Source of the DNA: Sphaerosporella brunnea
Lineage: Eukaryota; Ascomycota; Pezizomycetes; Pezizales; Pyronemataceae
DNA: 64,000 nt
Direction: 5' to 3'
NCBI GenBank assembly: GCA_008704415.1
Contig: VXIS01000171.1
Coordinates: 1-64,000 of the forward strand
Shown here piece by piece: positions 47,571 to 58,917 of this stretch. The notes beneath the pieces were generated by a model. That model was not told the DNA's origin, ran no database searches, and was given only the letters and a program-made list of their open reading frames with translations. The stretch's first letter is position 1; every line of letters starts with the position of its first letter. A program made the position numbers and the translations under genes.

Positions 47571-48804
47571 ATGGATTACGAGCCAACCGGTCCGTCGTCT
47601 GCCGTTCGGCAACGCCCCACCTGCGATTCCTACTTCGTTGAGTCCATGGATCAGGATGATGATGGGGTTTTTGTTGCCCAGAGGTCGAGGCGCGAAATTG
47701 CTCAGATGCACGCCGAGACGCAGATGGACATTGCGGAAGAGTTGTCGCGGAACGTGGCCGAGGAGTATCAGGAGGATATCCTTGACCATATGGAGTACAT
47801 GGAGGTAGGTTCTCAGTCTTCCATTGGCTCTTTTAGCTGTGCTTACCTAATTATTCTAGAACGAAACTCTGCCTGATGTGGCCAGTATTGATATTCAGAC
47901 GGAGATTCAATGGTTCATGCGTCCCTATCTCCTGGACTTTCTCATCGAGGCTCACACCGCTTTCTCTCTCCTACCCGAGACTCTTCACCTGACCGTCAAC
48001 CTCCTCGATCGGTACTGCTCAAGGCGTGTGGTGTACAAGCGTCATTACCAGCTCGTCGGTTGTGCAGCCATGCTCATTGCTGCAAAGTATGGAGACAAGA
48101 AGGACCGTGTACCCACCATCCGGGAGCTCAAGTCCATGTGCTGCAACCTTTATGACGAAGATATGTTCATTCAGATGGAATGGCATGTTCTGCAGACTTT
48201 GGGTTGGGTGGTTGGACATCCTACCGTTGAGAGCTTTCTCACAATGATTCTTCAGGAAGTCAATTATGATCCGGAGGTTGAATCAATGGCTCGATACCTG
48301 TCCGAAGTTGCTCTCTTCCACAAGGAGTTCGTCAGCGTCCGCCCGTCGGTCATGGCACGTACCTCTTTGGCCCTCGCGCGGCACATTCTTGGCCGTCCGC
48401 AGGAGGTGCCCACTCATTCGGCGTGGTCAGCGAAATTTGATACCACCGTTCTTGTCCTCCTTTCACAGCAGCTTCACAATCCATCGCAGATACTTGTCCG
48501 GAAATATTCTAGCCCCGAATTTTCTTGCGTGTCCACCATCCTCGAGGATTTCATGGCGCAGCAAGCAGCGATTGCACGACAACGGACTCCGCCAACGCCT
48601 CCCTCGGAAGATGCATATGGCAGCCAGCGAGAATCGAAGTACGACTCCACTTGCATGACTCCTCAGAAGAACGCGTCTCAAGGAAACGGTTACATAACAC
48701 CTCCTGTCACGCCCAATGGAGGTTATTACGTTGATGACTCATGCCCATCTCAGCGGATGCCGGTCACGCCGACCCCTCAGACCCAAGCCTATTACGTCCA
48801 GTAG
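47571..48804 (+). CDS. G1/S cyclin (Cln type), 392 aa
   Basis: Two exons: 47571-47804 and 47860-48804. The cyclin box spans about residues 50-200. It contains EYMENETLPDVASIDIQTEI, WFMRPYLLDFLIEAH (the cyclin signature region), LPETLHLTVNLLDRYCSRR, LVGCAAMLIAAKYGDKK, IQMEWHVLQTLGWVVGHP and TVESFLTMILQEVN. A second helical repeat follows to about 305. The C-terminal tail is rich in Thr-Pro sites (RQRTPPTPPSEDAYG, CMTPQKNAS, ITPPVTPNGG, PVTPTPQTQAYYVQ), as expected for phosphodegrons that limit G1 cyclin stability. The protein would activate Cdc28/Cdk1 at START and bud or germ-tube emergence. It most resembles the single Cln1/Cln3-type cyclin of filamentous fungi; which yeast CLN is the nearest relative cannot be decided here. 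No known gene precedes it for 7.6 kb. Confidence 0.92.
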
Positions 48805-50868
48805 TCGCCGTTCGCTGTTCTCATGGTGTGTTGTTGCGCTCTAATTAATTCCACTCTTGGCGCATAATCTGTCCAGCATTCACCAGCATCAGTCAAGGAA
48901 ATCTCAAAATGGAATTCAACACAACACCGGAGGTGTGTTGATTGCGTCTGCTTCGCCCACCAAATTGGCTTTGCTTTATCTCTAAACAATGTGCAAAAAT
49001 ATTCTTGGAACTTTTTTCGTCGTCACCATCGACGTGGCTTGTTGGCTGCTTGCCGCTTGTCACTTTTTTTTTTGTTTCACCTACCCCTTTCGTTTTTTTT
49101 GCATCACAGTCGGGCATAGTTTTGTCGTTCTAGCGAGTTGTTTTAAGTCCCTTTTCTTTCATCGTCGTATACTTATACAGGCCGGGGATGAAAGTCTGTT
49201 TTGTCACAGTCCACGGATGTGCAAGTGTGACGTTCTTTTGGATGGCGGTGGAGAGTGAGCAGTCAATGGTGTGGAGCGGACGTTGAGTCTGGATTTTGGA
49301 TAGTTGCTGGGTGGAAAAGTTTGCATCATGGCGGCGGTGCGGGCGAACGGTGGCGGGGTAGTGCGTGAAGTTGACACAGCGGAGACAGAGTTTGGTGGGA
49401 AGGAGACAATTGAATGCATATTCGATCCTGCTGCGCGCGTTATTGCTTCTTGCGTCTTCTGCCTATGGCTACAATGTACACCTTCTGCTTGTTCTGTCTA
49501 TTCTGCTTTTTCTTGTTCATTTACTATACCTTATACCGTTTGTGTTAGACTGGGAGACTTGAAGGGTTGTGGTTTACGCGGGTTAATTTTGGATCGCTGC
49601 GCGTGAAGATACCTTCTGTATTCTAGTTTTTTCTTCTTTCAATCCTTGTCTTTGTACTTCAGGTCAGGGGTTTCGGTTTATTGATCGATGCTCGTGGAAT
49701 GTGTACAGAGACTTTTTTTTTTTTTTTTTTTTTTGTTTATTTCGTACATGCCGGCTTTTCGTTTCTTGTGATTGTGTCAGTCGGTCATGCAAAAAGTGTC
49801 TTATAGATGATGTATATGTGCGATGTTATGTGCAAAGGGTTTCGGGTATGTAGGATGACGACGCATGATCCGCTTGTTTAATGATTGTTTCCTTGCCTTC
49901 TGAGCTGTCTGGGCTCATGTCTTATGCTTCGCGGGTGGTTGCGCCTTTGTGTGTATACGTCTGAACACAAGACCTTGAGTTTTGAGTTTTGAGTTTTTGG
50001 TGCAGCTGGTGACGGCTGGTGACGCTTCACTGCGGGTATGGGAGTTGGAATTCGCTAAGTAAGCGAGCTCGCCGCGCGGCTGATAGGTGCGTGATCTGTG
50101 TCACTCGATATCCCTTTGAGGATCTGGCTGGCGATGCAATTTGTTGATGAGAGGATCTGGAGCGATGGCTCTGGCAATGTATACTTATTGCTGCACTGTA
50201 AGTATGGGGGTTTTTTTTTTTTCGGTGTTGGTCGGTGGATGGAGTGTTGCAGGTGGTTGGTTGTTGGCGTGACAAGAGGACGGGTGGGTTTTATTTGGTT
50301 TGTTTTGGGAATGGAGGTTTTGCAACTGGGGTGTGGGGAAGTCCTCGAGGTCGAATGACAGCCTGTGACTGGCCATGATCGTCTAATGCAGGGAGACAAC
50401 GGCTGGGCGGTGGCAGTGTCCTTGTTCTTGTGGATATTGCTGGTGCTTGTTAACGTTAACGTTGGAGATTGAGGCTTAGAGCTTTCTGCCCGGGGTTTGT
50501 TCACTTGCAGGCACGGCCGGAGAGAAACACCAAAGGAAGCTCCGAGGCTGTCCGTGGGGCTTTTTTGGAAAGCAGTTTCATGGAAGTCACACCTAGTTTT
50601 CGGGGATAAGGCTGTGGGGCGTTTGAACCTGGTTCGGAGGTCTCCTGTTTGGGTCGGAGCGGTGTTCCGAGTGATTCGTCGTGAAATTAATTATGCACGA
50701 CAAGCTTTTGTTGGGGGTAGCACTTGTCTCGGACACGGATTCAACAACCATCGTGTCGACCTTAAAAACGACAACACAACACCGCAAAATCACGGCGGCC
50801 CCACGACTTTTCCTCAGATCATCACTCGACGAAAAAAAAAAAAAAAAAAACAGCAACGGATTACCACG
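48805..50868. other. Spacer between cyclin and cupin genes
   Basis: No gene is supported. The first kilobase is T-rich, as expected for the cyclin 3' untranslated region. A T20 run lies at 49714-49733 and a T14 run near 50209-50222. An A19 run (50832-50850) lies just 18 bases before the cupin start codon and would be within its leader. Confidence 0.45.
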
Positions 50869-51444
50869 ATGTCCGCACCGCCCGCAAACACGCTCCGCAC
50901 ACCAACCATCTCCATTTCCACGCATGACCCCGCCACGAAGACGGCCAAGATCCACTCGGCGGAGCCGGCGGACTTCAAAGCCGTCGACGAGAACCTGAGC
51001 ATGGCGCTTTCGTACACGGTCAGCAACCCGCCGTCGCTTACCGACGACGCGGACGTGGCGGCGCACAAGGCGCTCGTCGCGTCCGGCTTCAGCGAGCTCG
51101 TTTCGAAGGGCGGCGCTGTGGTTCGCTTCGTCGACTTCGCGCCGGGATACGAGTGCGTGATGCACCGGACCAAGAGCTTGGACTTCGGCGTCCTGCTGGA
51201 GGGGTCGTTGCTGGCGATCTTGGATTCCGGGGAGCAGAAGCGGATGCAGAGGGGCGATCTGTTTGTGCAGCGAGCCACGATGCATCAGTGGAGGAATGTG
51301 GGCGAGGGATGGGCGAGGATGTTGTTTGTGTTGCTGGACAGCGAGGAGGTGGTGGTGGGTGGCGAGGTCCTCGAAACCAAGTTCATGAGTCCTGAGGAGC
51401 TTGCAGAGGCCAAGAAAGGTTGGGCAAAGGGCAACGAGGAGTAA
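50869..51444 (+). CDS. Cupin-domain protein, 191 aa
   Basis: Intronless. The frame is open upstream to 50497, but the ATG at 50869 (MSAPPANTLRTPTISISTHD) follows an A-rich leader and gives a normal start. A small-molecule-enzyme type cupin barrel covers about residues 80-165. First motif: PGYECVMHRTKSLDFGVLLEG, with His99 and Glu111 as likely metal ligands. Second motif: GDLFVQRATMHQWRN, with His139. The barrel lacks the second His of the usual HxH pair (His-Arg-Thr here), so metal binding may be altered. The C-terminal helix (SPEELAEAKKGWAK) is typical of fungal cupin_2 proteins sometimes found beside oxidoreductases or polyketide genes. No such neighbour exists here, so the reaction is unknown. 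Confidence 0.85.
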   Translation: MSAPPANTLRTPTISISTHDPATKTAKIHSAEPADFKAVDENLSMALSYTVSNPPSLTDDADVAAHKALVASGFSELVSKGGAVVRFVDFAPGYECVMHRTKSLDFGVLLEGSLLAILDSGEQKRMQRGDLFVQRATMHQWRNVGEGWARMLFVLLDSEEVVVGGEVLETKFMSPEELAEAKKGWAKGNEE

Positions 51445-53613
51445 GGTCTGTGGAGGAAGCCGTTGTGCTAGCGCTGGTCATGGTGTGATTGCTGAACAGA
51501 AATGGTTGATAACACAAATGATGATAACTCTGGTTATATTTGCTCTCAAATGGTGCTGCCCACAACCAGTAAAACGGGAACTCAACAACCGGTGAAACGC
51601 CCGCCTCCTCCTCGATATCAATTTATCCGCAGTCGTCCGACTGTTCATCAATAGCAATATTTTTCTACCCACAGAAAATTTTTCATTAGTCGGGCTTCCA
51701 ACAACTGCGCCGCAATTTAAGCTTCTAAAACCCCAACGCAGGCGGGGGGCACAAGAACCAGGAACGGAAGGAAGCTTCTTTGACGGTTTCGAGGGCCGAC
51801 CCCCTAGGAAGAAACCAATTCGATCACCTACCTCCATAAGCTTTCTAGCTTTGAAACATTCACAGCTTCCAGACTTGTTTTGGGCGCGTGCGCTTGGGGC
51901 CGCGCATGTTGGGCTACGACATGCTACGTAGAGTGTGATGAATATCGAAATTCCGTTGTTGCAAGTCTGAAATCCGCCTATCTACCCTAAATACATACGC
52001 AGAACGTTGCGTGTTGGTGTATCAGATCAGTGCACCACAACAGTTGCCATCCACGCTAGTTATTGAGGCTTCTATGGATGCATGGAAAAGGGGATCTCTC
52101 GCAACCAAGGTTTAAACCTGTGAAGCTGGGGCAGGTATGTAGGAATTATCTGTGCACGACCTGTCTGGCGTGAGGCTTGTTTAGGAGTTGCGGCGCTTGT
52201 TTCTTGTGTACCGAGCGTTTGGCGGAGGACCGATGTACATGTGGCAGGGAGTTGAGTCCAACAAAATCGAGTGATTGCCTGTGATTGGACCTTCGGTGAC
52301 TCGGTGACTCGTTGATGGTTCCGTGAAGATTGCTTTCTTGGCCCCGGGCTGGCTAAATCTCTTTGCTGATAGCCGTTCGTTGTAACGGAAGAACCTTTAT
52401 CCAGGAAGGTTTCTAGCCGATCAGTTATCTAAACGCAAGCGAAAAAAAAACAAACGGTTATGGTAGGCGAAAACAATACGCTCTCAGGCCTTCCAGGACC
52501 TTCCGGACATCTGCCCTGCCGCCATTGGCCGAAGGGTTATGGACAGCGCCGCGCGGGCTTCCCAATAGTCGCAAGCTTCACGGATCTCTCCCTCTCAAAG
52601 CGGGCAGTTGGCTGATGCGGCCCGCCGAGCGGTTAGGGCGCTCTATAGCTATAGGCTAAGTGGTCTACATATATCCCGGGCTTTTGAATCCCTCCGTCGG
52701 CTGTTATGGGTGTTGTTGTCCTCGGAATAAAGTGGGGGGGGGGGGCACCTCCGTTCGACTGCTTCGTGTCTTCCGGGATTTTCGCTCTGTCCGAAATCTG
52801 TCTGTCAACTTAGTTCTACGGTTCTTTTGGACGAAAGGTAACGCCGCTTTTCCACATAGGCGGCGGCGGGTGTTGTTGAAAATTTCGCCGCCCTTCATAT
52901 CGATATCATCAAATATAAAAAAACTGACCAAGTAAGCAAGGGATCGTTAGTATACACGGCAACTTCGGCAAGTCTCTTGCATATGTAGTAGCACTGCAGC
53001 TATGCTCGCTTCGACTGCAAGCTGTTGGGACAACTGCTAGTATGACATTCTTGTTTTCTGCATATCTAATCCTTTCCGTCACAAACGACCCTTGCGTTTT
53101 TTTGCTACGTATATCTCACCAGCCTCTGGTAGGTAAAGGACTCACTCACAAAATGAAGGCACAGTGATAACCATATGGGTGTTGGTCTATTCTGCTGCCT
53201 TGCAGAAGCAGAGGTTGTGACTACTGAGAAAGGTGAAGCCCAATCTAAATTTTCGGCGGGGAGTGCATAAGTCAAGTTGAATTGTTGTGGGTGGGGTGGA
53301 CAGAAGGCTTGATCAGGTGGCGTCCACACCTTCGCTTTTCGGATATAATAAACTCTTGAGGGTGTTCCCCCGACGCTCGAATTTCAGGCCTATCTAATCA
53401 CGTGATATTTTTCTTAGCACCAGTGAGTGACAGCTTATGAATGAGTATTAACTCTAACACTGCAATCCAGCGGATTACGGGAAGCCCCAGAGTCCAGATG
53501 TCGTCCTCTTCAACGGCGTTCTTGTGCCTCGCCACCCATGACAACTTAACATTGCGATTGAGCGGCGGCGATACCGATGCAACGTTAACGTTGTCCAAGC
53601 GTTGGCGGCCCAC
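51445..53613. other. Spacer downstream of the cupin gene
   Basis: No protein gene is supported. It includes a G11 run (52734-52745), AT-rich sequence near 52900, and the tRNA-like stretch listed separately. Frames are short and interrupted. Confidence 0.45.
52611..52701 (+). other. tRNA-like (Ser/Leu-like) relic or SINE head
   Basis: GCTGATG at the start can pair over seven positions (two G-T wobbles) with CGTCGGC at the end. A D-arm/A-box-like GCCGAGCGGTTAGGGC follows 13 bases in. TTTTGAATCCC near 52682-52692 resembles a B box/T loop with one changed base. However, four extra bases precede the D arm, the T stem is poor and no clean anticodon arm forms. It looks like a decayed tRNA or the tRNA-derived head of a short retroposon. 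Confidence 0.3.
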
Positions 53614-53897
53614 GACGTTTATAGGGATCGAATCTTTCGCCTCGCTTGCGTAGGTTATACGTTCGTGACTGTAAGATTTCTAAGGTTTCGCCCAAAAATA
53701 CCGCGATCTAATACCGCTCAAAAAAGACTCAAAAAATAGCTTTCTCGTGACATTTTTAAATGCGGATCACTCGTTTTCTTTAGCTTTGCTATGGCTTTGC
53801 TATAGTTTGACGTAATCTTGGGTAATTTTACGTATTTAACTGAAATTGTACCGTACGAAAAAATTGTATATCATCTTCTCAGACCACTAGACGTTTA
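53614..53897. mobile_element. 268-bp hAT-like MITE, copy 2, with target duplications
   Basis: The element spans 53622-53889 and is flanked by the 8-bp direct repeat GACGTTTA at 53614-53621 and 53890-53897. It is identical over all 268 bases, and in the same orientation, to copy 1 at 30067-30334. That copy has a different target duplication, so these are independent insertions and not one segmental duplication. Confidence 0.88.
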
Positions 53898-55325
53898 AGC
53901 CCGGACGGACCGTGGGCTTAGGTTCGTTACCTAGCTAATAATCATGGACGGGATTGCCGCACCGGAGATCATGCCGTGGGCCGGGGAACGTGTTACACGC
54001 ACGTTGTGCATACGTGACAGCCGCGCGCCCGCGTAGTACTCGGCTGTGACGGCAAGTGAAGCAAATCTCTTGTTTTTTTGTGTTTGCGAGATTCAAACTC
54101 CGAGATCTCGGAGATTTCGTTGTTTTTTTTTTTTTTTTCCGGAGTGCCGGTTCCGAAAATGAAACACACAGCAAAAAAAAAAAAAACGTTTAGCGGGCTG
54201 CGGGGAGGCCTGGTGCTCTGGAGAATTATTAACTCCGCCGCTGTCGTCAAGGGGCCGATGAGATTCGGAGCCCGCCCCTTCCGGAACGTGTGTTGATGGG
54301 TCTTTAAGGCAACACAATTGCTTTTATGGTCGCTTTTGTCTGTGGCTTACCACGCACCTTCAAATTTTTACTTCAACTTCATCGCCAGCCCGCTCAGCAC
54401 CACAATTTGTTCACCGCCTGCCGTCTATTACATCAGATTCACCTAATAGCTCGCTTTCTATCACTACCGAAACCAAATAGAAATGCGGTGGTTTGATGAA
54501 GTTGATTTTTTGTGTTTTTTCCCACACAAAGAGCGGCCAGCGGGAAAGGTACCTCTCCACATGCTGCTTCATCTCACTACAACAAGAATACCGCACCATC
54601 TCCGAGAGGCATCCTCGCTCGAGAATTTTTATGGCTTCGCATTTTGAAGATTTTGCGTTGTCGTTGAGTTATTCAGTTCTGAATGGCATCCCTGTCGCAA
54701 CGCATGAATCGCTTCCGTCGAAGGCCGATGGCCTCGTCAACCTCTGCCAGGCCGTGCCCACTTCGGTCCCCCCCTGTCCTGGAGCTCTAGATCTGGGTCG
54801 TGGGGGTTGGGTTGCGGTTATGGTGAAAAGATTTCTCGTCTGGCCTCGTCATCAGCTTCTCCCTCCCCGCCTCCCCCCCTCCTTCTCTTTCAAATCTCGA
54901 AGGAGAGCTGCCGGATAAATATTTCGTGCGCGCCTAGGTCTTGGCAACTGTTGGTGGTGGCTTTGTGTATCAGCACTGAACGAATCGGAGAACTTTCCTG
55001 TTGAAACCTAACTCTTAGCTAAACCCGATCATCAAAATCATCATCACATTAATCATTACTACATGAGCGCTCGACATCTTTCATGAAATGTAAAAGTACA
55101 AAACCTGTCCATGTTCAAGCAAAAAAAATCCAAAGAAAAAAAAAACCCCACCCACACACAAAAAAAAAACGTAAAAACAAAAAAAAAAGACGGCAGCGCT
55201 GAAACAAAAGGGTAGCACCATCGGCAATGCAGGAACATTTCGCCATTAGATATAGGTATGCTAACTACAAAAGTGACGTGAAACTGAAACAAAGGGTTTT
55301 CCGAGGGTTGTTTCGCCGTTAAGCT
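53898..55325. other. Spacer downstream of the acetate transporter gene
   Basis: No gene is supported. It has T and A homopolymers (54121-54138, 54172-54186) and A-rich tracts (55120-55190). The end next to 55326 would carry the 3' untranslated region of the minus-strand transporter gene. Confidence 0.45.
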
Positions 55326-56260
55326 TTAGTCGGTGCGACCGGCCTTCTCGTTCTTGACCTGCTCGCTCCAAGGGAAGTGAAGTACCTTGGTTGTACCGTT
55401 AGCTTCTATATTATAAACCCCCCCCCCCCCCCAATGCCCCCCCCCCCCCGGCTCGTATTTTGGGGCCTAGACACAGCAGCAGACTTACCGGCACCATGAA
55501 GAAGCTGTTCGAATTCTCGAGCATACCGGCGGCCGCGTTCCACCAAGCGATGAACGCGGTAATCAGACCGAAGACACCGGCGGCCTTGGTGCATCCCGCG
55601 TGGGGAGCACCGGCGGCATCGAGCTGGAAGTGGGCGACGGCGAGGAGGAGGAAGGTGATGTCGAGGAAGAAAAAGAGCGAAAAGAAGGCGAGGGTCGACT
55701 TCAAAGTGCAGATGAGGCAGATGGTGGTGAAGATGAACCATCCAGCGAGGAAGAAAGCGACTGCGTAGTTGGTGTCTCTGGCGGACTCGTAACCAGCGAG
55801 GAAGCCGAAGTTCGAGGTCTCAATCAACGCCCAGGAGATCCAGAAACCACCGTACGAGGACAGAGCGGTAGCACCAAAGGTGTCTATATATTCGGTCAAC
55901 AAAAAATGTATCACGATACAAACAAAGCTCGGAGTGCTCACTTCCAACGGCCATCTCCCACATTCCGGCAAGCAATTGGATCAATCCACCGTATGCGTAT
56001 GCCGATGCAACAACGATTCCGGGTACAGTGACACCACGAGTGCTGCAGTTGATCAAGGATAGGATGAAGGTGGTGAGGGCGAAAGCGCAGAGACCCAGCG
56101 GCGCAGGGTTGGCGAACTTTCGGAAACTGGGCTTGTATGGTGCGGGCTGGAAGGCACCACCGAAGGCGGGCATCATCATGGTTTGCGTCCTGTCCAGAGG
56201 AGCGCCATTGGCCTGGATAACATGGGTGGCCGACTCGAGATCAACCTTCTCGGAAGACAT
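55326..56260 (-). CDS. GPR1/FUN34/YaaH family acetate transporter, 257 aa
   Basis: Three exons: 56260-55942, 55883-55489 and 55385-55326 (774 nt). The last acceptor is set by a GCTAAC branch point 14 bases upstream and gives the tail VLHFPWSEQVKNEKAGRTD. The family signature NPAPLGLCAF is at residues 51-60, at the start of the first of six helices. Further helices include GIVVASAYAYGGLIQLLAG, GGFWISWALIETSNFGFLAG, YAVAFFLAGWFIFTTICLIC and LAFFSLFFFLDITFLLLAVA. These proteins (yeast Ady2, Aspergillus AcpA) carry acetate across the plasma membrane or export ammonium. They are usually induced on acetate and repressed by glucose. The second intron carries C homopolymers (55421-55435, 55438-55449). 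TATA-like CTTTATAA lies about 115 bp upstream of the start. Confidence 0.93.
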
Positions 56261-56371
56261 TGTTGCAGTTGAATTTAAGGTTGCGGGAAGCTGTAGATAG
56301 GCGGATCTGGGATGCTTGTTCGGTGGTAGAGCTCGACACAGGGTGGAGGGTGGGTAGGCGGGAGCCTGGAG

Positions 56372-56379
56372 TTATAAAG
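56372..56379 (-). promoter_or_regulatory. TATA box of the acetate transporter gene
   Basis: The minus strand reads GGTCTTTATAACTCC, 112-119 bp before the ATG at 56260. Position and sequence fit a core promoter of a strongly inducible gene. Confidence 0.45.
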
Positions 56380-58772
56380 ACCCTTCCATCCAGGTCTTTT
56401 TTGGGATCAACGATTCCTGGGGGAAAGCTAGATCACGGAATTCCTCTAAACCGGAGTGTGGAGAACACTAAAACTGTGGAGGGGACCGTCAAGTCCCAGA
56501 GATTCCAATCTCGCTGTTTTCCCGGGTATTATTGCCGTGTGCGTGGTCCGCTCACGGAGTTACCGGGGGATGCTGTCATTATTCGCCGTTATGGACTTGC
56601 TGGGTTTCTAGGATAGTTGCGTCACGGAGGCCAAGAAGGGTCCATCATTTCACGGAAGGGATAATGGCTTGGTATGTTACCTCCCCATGACTCGATCGTC
56701 CTGGGATGGCCTCCAATCACAGTGGCGTGAGGTCTAAAATCCCTTTCGTCCGGTCAGTTAAGGTTGGTAGCAGTTAGTAGAATTGCCATATGCGGAAGTA
56801 GCCGCGCGGACCTGCGCTCACTGGCACGTGTATATTGTTTGGTCGTGCACAGCCTGAGGACATCAACCAGAGTAGGCACATAGAAATTACAGGCTTATTT
56901 GCTTGAATTGACTGCCAGCTTCTCGAGGTGGCATACACCTTTATCGTTTCAACTTTGCCGCAGATCTACCATATCATACACGCTGACACGGCTTGCGTAG
57001 CTGCTAATTCCCATGTACCATACTTGCCGTGGGTTGGGCTATGGTGTTTCTCTGATCAGATCCAGCAAAGATTTAGAAGTGCTCTATACCCTGTGATCGT
57101 CAGCAACTAGCAAGCGAGCCATTCGTGGGTACATAGTAGCCACGGACTTGCGGGGTCGCCGGCGAATCAGACGAGATCATGGGGCCAGCTCTGGGTTTTT
57201 TTGGGCTTCTAGGGTCTTGGGCCCCACCAGATGTGAAGCTGTTTCGTGTTGCGTTGGCTCCGGGGCAGCGGAGACCTTTGCTGTTTTATGGGGGGTCCCC
57301 CAAGAACTTCGCGATCCACAGGTCCTGTACCCAGCAACATGTTAACCATGTGCATGTGCAATTAGATATTTTTGTGAGAGGTATGCATGATGGCGGGTAT
57401 ACGGCATAGCCGGATTGTCGGGCCTGCAGTCGGTTTATGTAAAGCAGGTCAATTTGTTGGGCGTGAAGCACCTACTTGAGAGGGCAGGTTGTGTGTGGAT
57501 CGTTTCGATATCCTCCTAATTTTGGCTGATACTTACTATATTCGCCGGTGAGAGAGTTTTAGGCTTAAACCGACCGGCGGCGAACCACGGCCCATGATTC
57601 ACAATTGGAAATTACTTTGATCGATTTAGAGTTCCAGAACAAATTTTGCTTCCTCAACACAGACGTTGTTGGGGACTGAGATTGGTCTATTTGGACTGTA
57701 TTATTACCCCGGATTCTGGGTGGAGTCTGTGGAGATAGTTCTAGATCCGGATGTCTGGATTCGGATGTCGAAAAATGGATTCGGATTAACCAGGGCTGGC
57801 CTAATTCCTAGCTTCCGGTAGGTTGTCCGTAACACACACCACTAAATCATGGACTCGGAGGAACGGATTCTCCCCTCGTCCGTCTCTCTCGCGCGCGCTT
57901 GGCCATTGCAAAGTGGCTGCCCAGCCACAGTAAATCTAAATCGCACCATGAACGAGTCACGGTCACCACAAATCCGCAGGGACTTGAGGAGGGTGTGGTT
58001 ATTTACAAGTAATTCAATTTGCAGCCCCCCCTCATTCGGGTCCCCACAATTTAGTAGCGGCTGGATAGGCGGCATTGGACGCGGTTACGGTAAGCTGCAG
58101 ATTAATAATGGGGTTTGCGAAACTGAGGCTTTCTGCCCACCCAAAAGAGAACGCGAAAGGTGAAAGAAAAAGGTCTCAGCCCGTCAGTCTAAACTGTTAC
58201 TGGTGTATCTTGACCATCTTGAGCTTGAGAGGTGTGATCCGTCAGATTTGGCGTCCCGCAATACTCTCGGTGGTTGGTGAAGATTATCGTTGCAATGTTG
58301 GCTGCCGACGATTCGCCATAGTATCTACTGCAATGGAACGGCAATTGTAAGTGTCTCAAATCCAGAACCAGCGAGGTTGAATCTGGACATCGACGACAAA
58401 ATGACGTGTGCCAATGTCGGACAGCGACGACCTAGAAATAAAACGAAAAGCCTTCCGCTGCGAAACGCAAACGATAACTAGTACATAGCGCCAGTTAACG
58501 TTAATTCGGCCGCATTAAACAAGGCATATCATTCATTTACTCTACATACGTATATGAAAGGGGATCCCAGGGACCTACTAAATGGACCAGGCCTTCGGGA
58601 CCTACAACAAACACAACATCGATGGACATTGAAGAGCGAGTGACATATTGTGAATTGCTACCTTAACGTCAAGAGAAAGCCGCACAAAAGTGTGCCACAA
58701 CGGAAGCTTACTTGGAATTTGAAGCTAGGGTCTCAATGTCTCGTCCTTGAAGGCAGGTCGAACCACCCAGAA
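56380..58772. other. Gene-poor spacer
   Basis: About 2.4 kb upstream of the acetate transporter. The first few hundred bases should hold its promoter. No gene, RNA or repeat boundary could be supported in the rest; frames are short. Confidence 0.4.
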
Positions 58773-58917
58773 ACAGAGTTCTGATTTTTTTTTTTTTTTT
58801 GTTTTTTTTTTAATCATTTTGCATTCGGCCGCTTGCGGCCATGGCATGTAAATACAGAATCATCGCCACCCCTAGGCACGTGTCCTACTCTGGGGCCCGC
58901 TCCGGACAGAGTTCTGA
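58773..58917 (-). mobile_element. 121-bp A-tailed retroposon, copy C, with 12-bp target duplication
   Basis: The insertion is 58785-58905, bounded by the direct repeat ACAGAGTTCTGA at 58773-58784 and 58906-58917. On the minus strand it reads CCGGAGCGGGCCCC..., GCCTAGGGGTGGCG, CATGCCATGGCCGCAAGCGG and then an A-rich tail of roughly 35 bases (interrupted by C). The hairpin GGCCGCAAGCGGCC is at 58827-58840. An A tail plus a 12-bp duplication points to target-primed reverse transcription (a SINE or a 5'-truncated LINE). No pol III boxes are obvious. Confidence 0.8.

Noticed and set aside
54493..54918. Frame with SLSYSVLNGIP and LDLGRGGW, faintly like a methyltransferase motif
   Set aside because: The resemblance is a few residues only, the frame ends in Pro/Arg low complexity, and no second motif follows.
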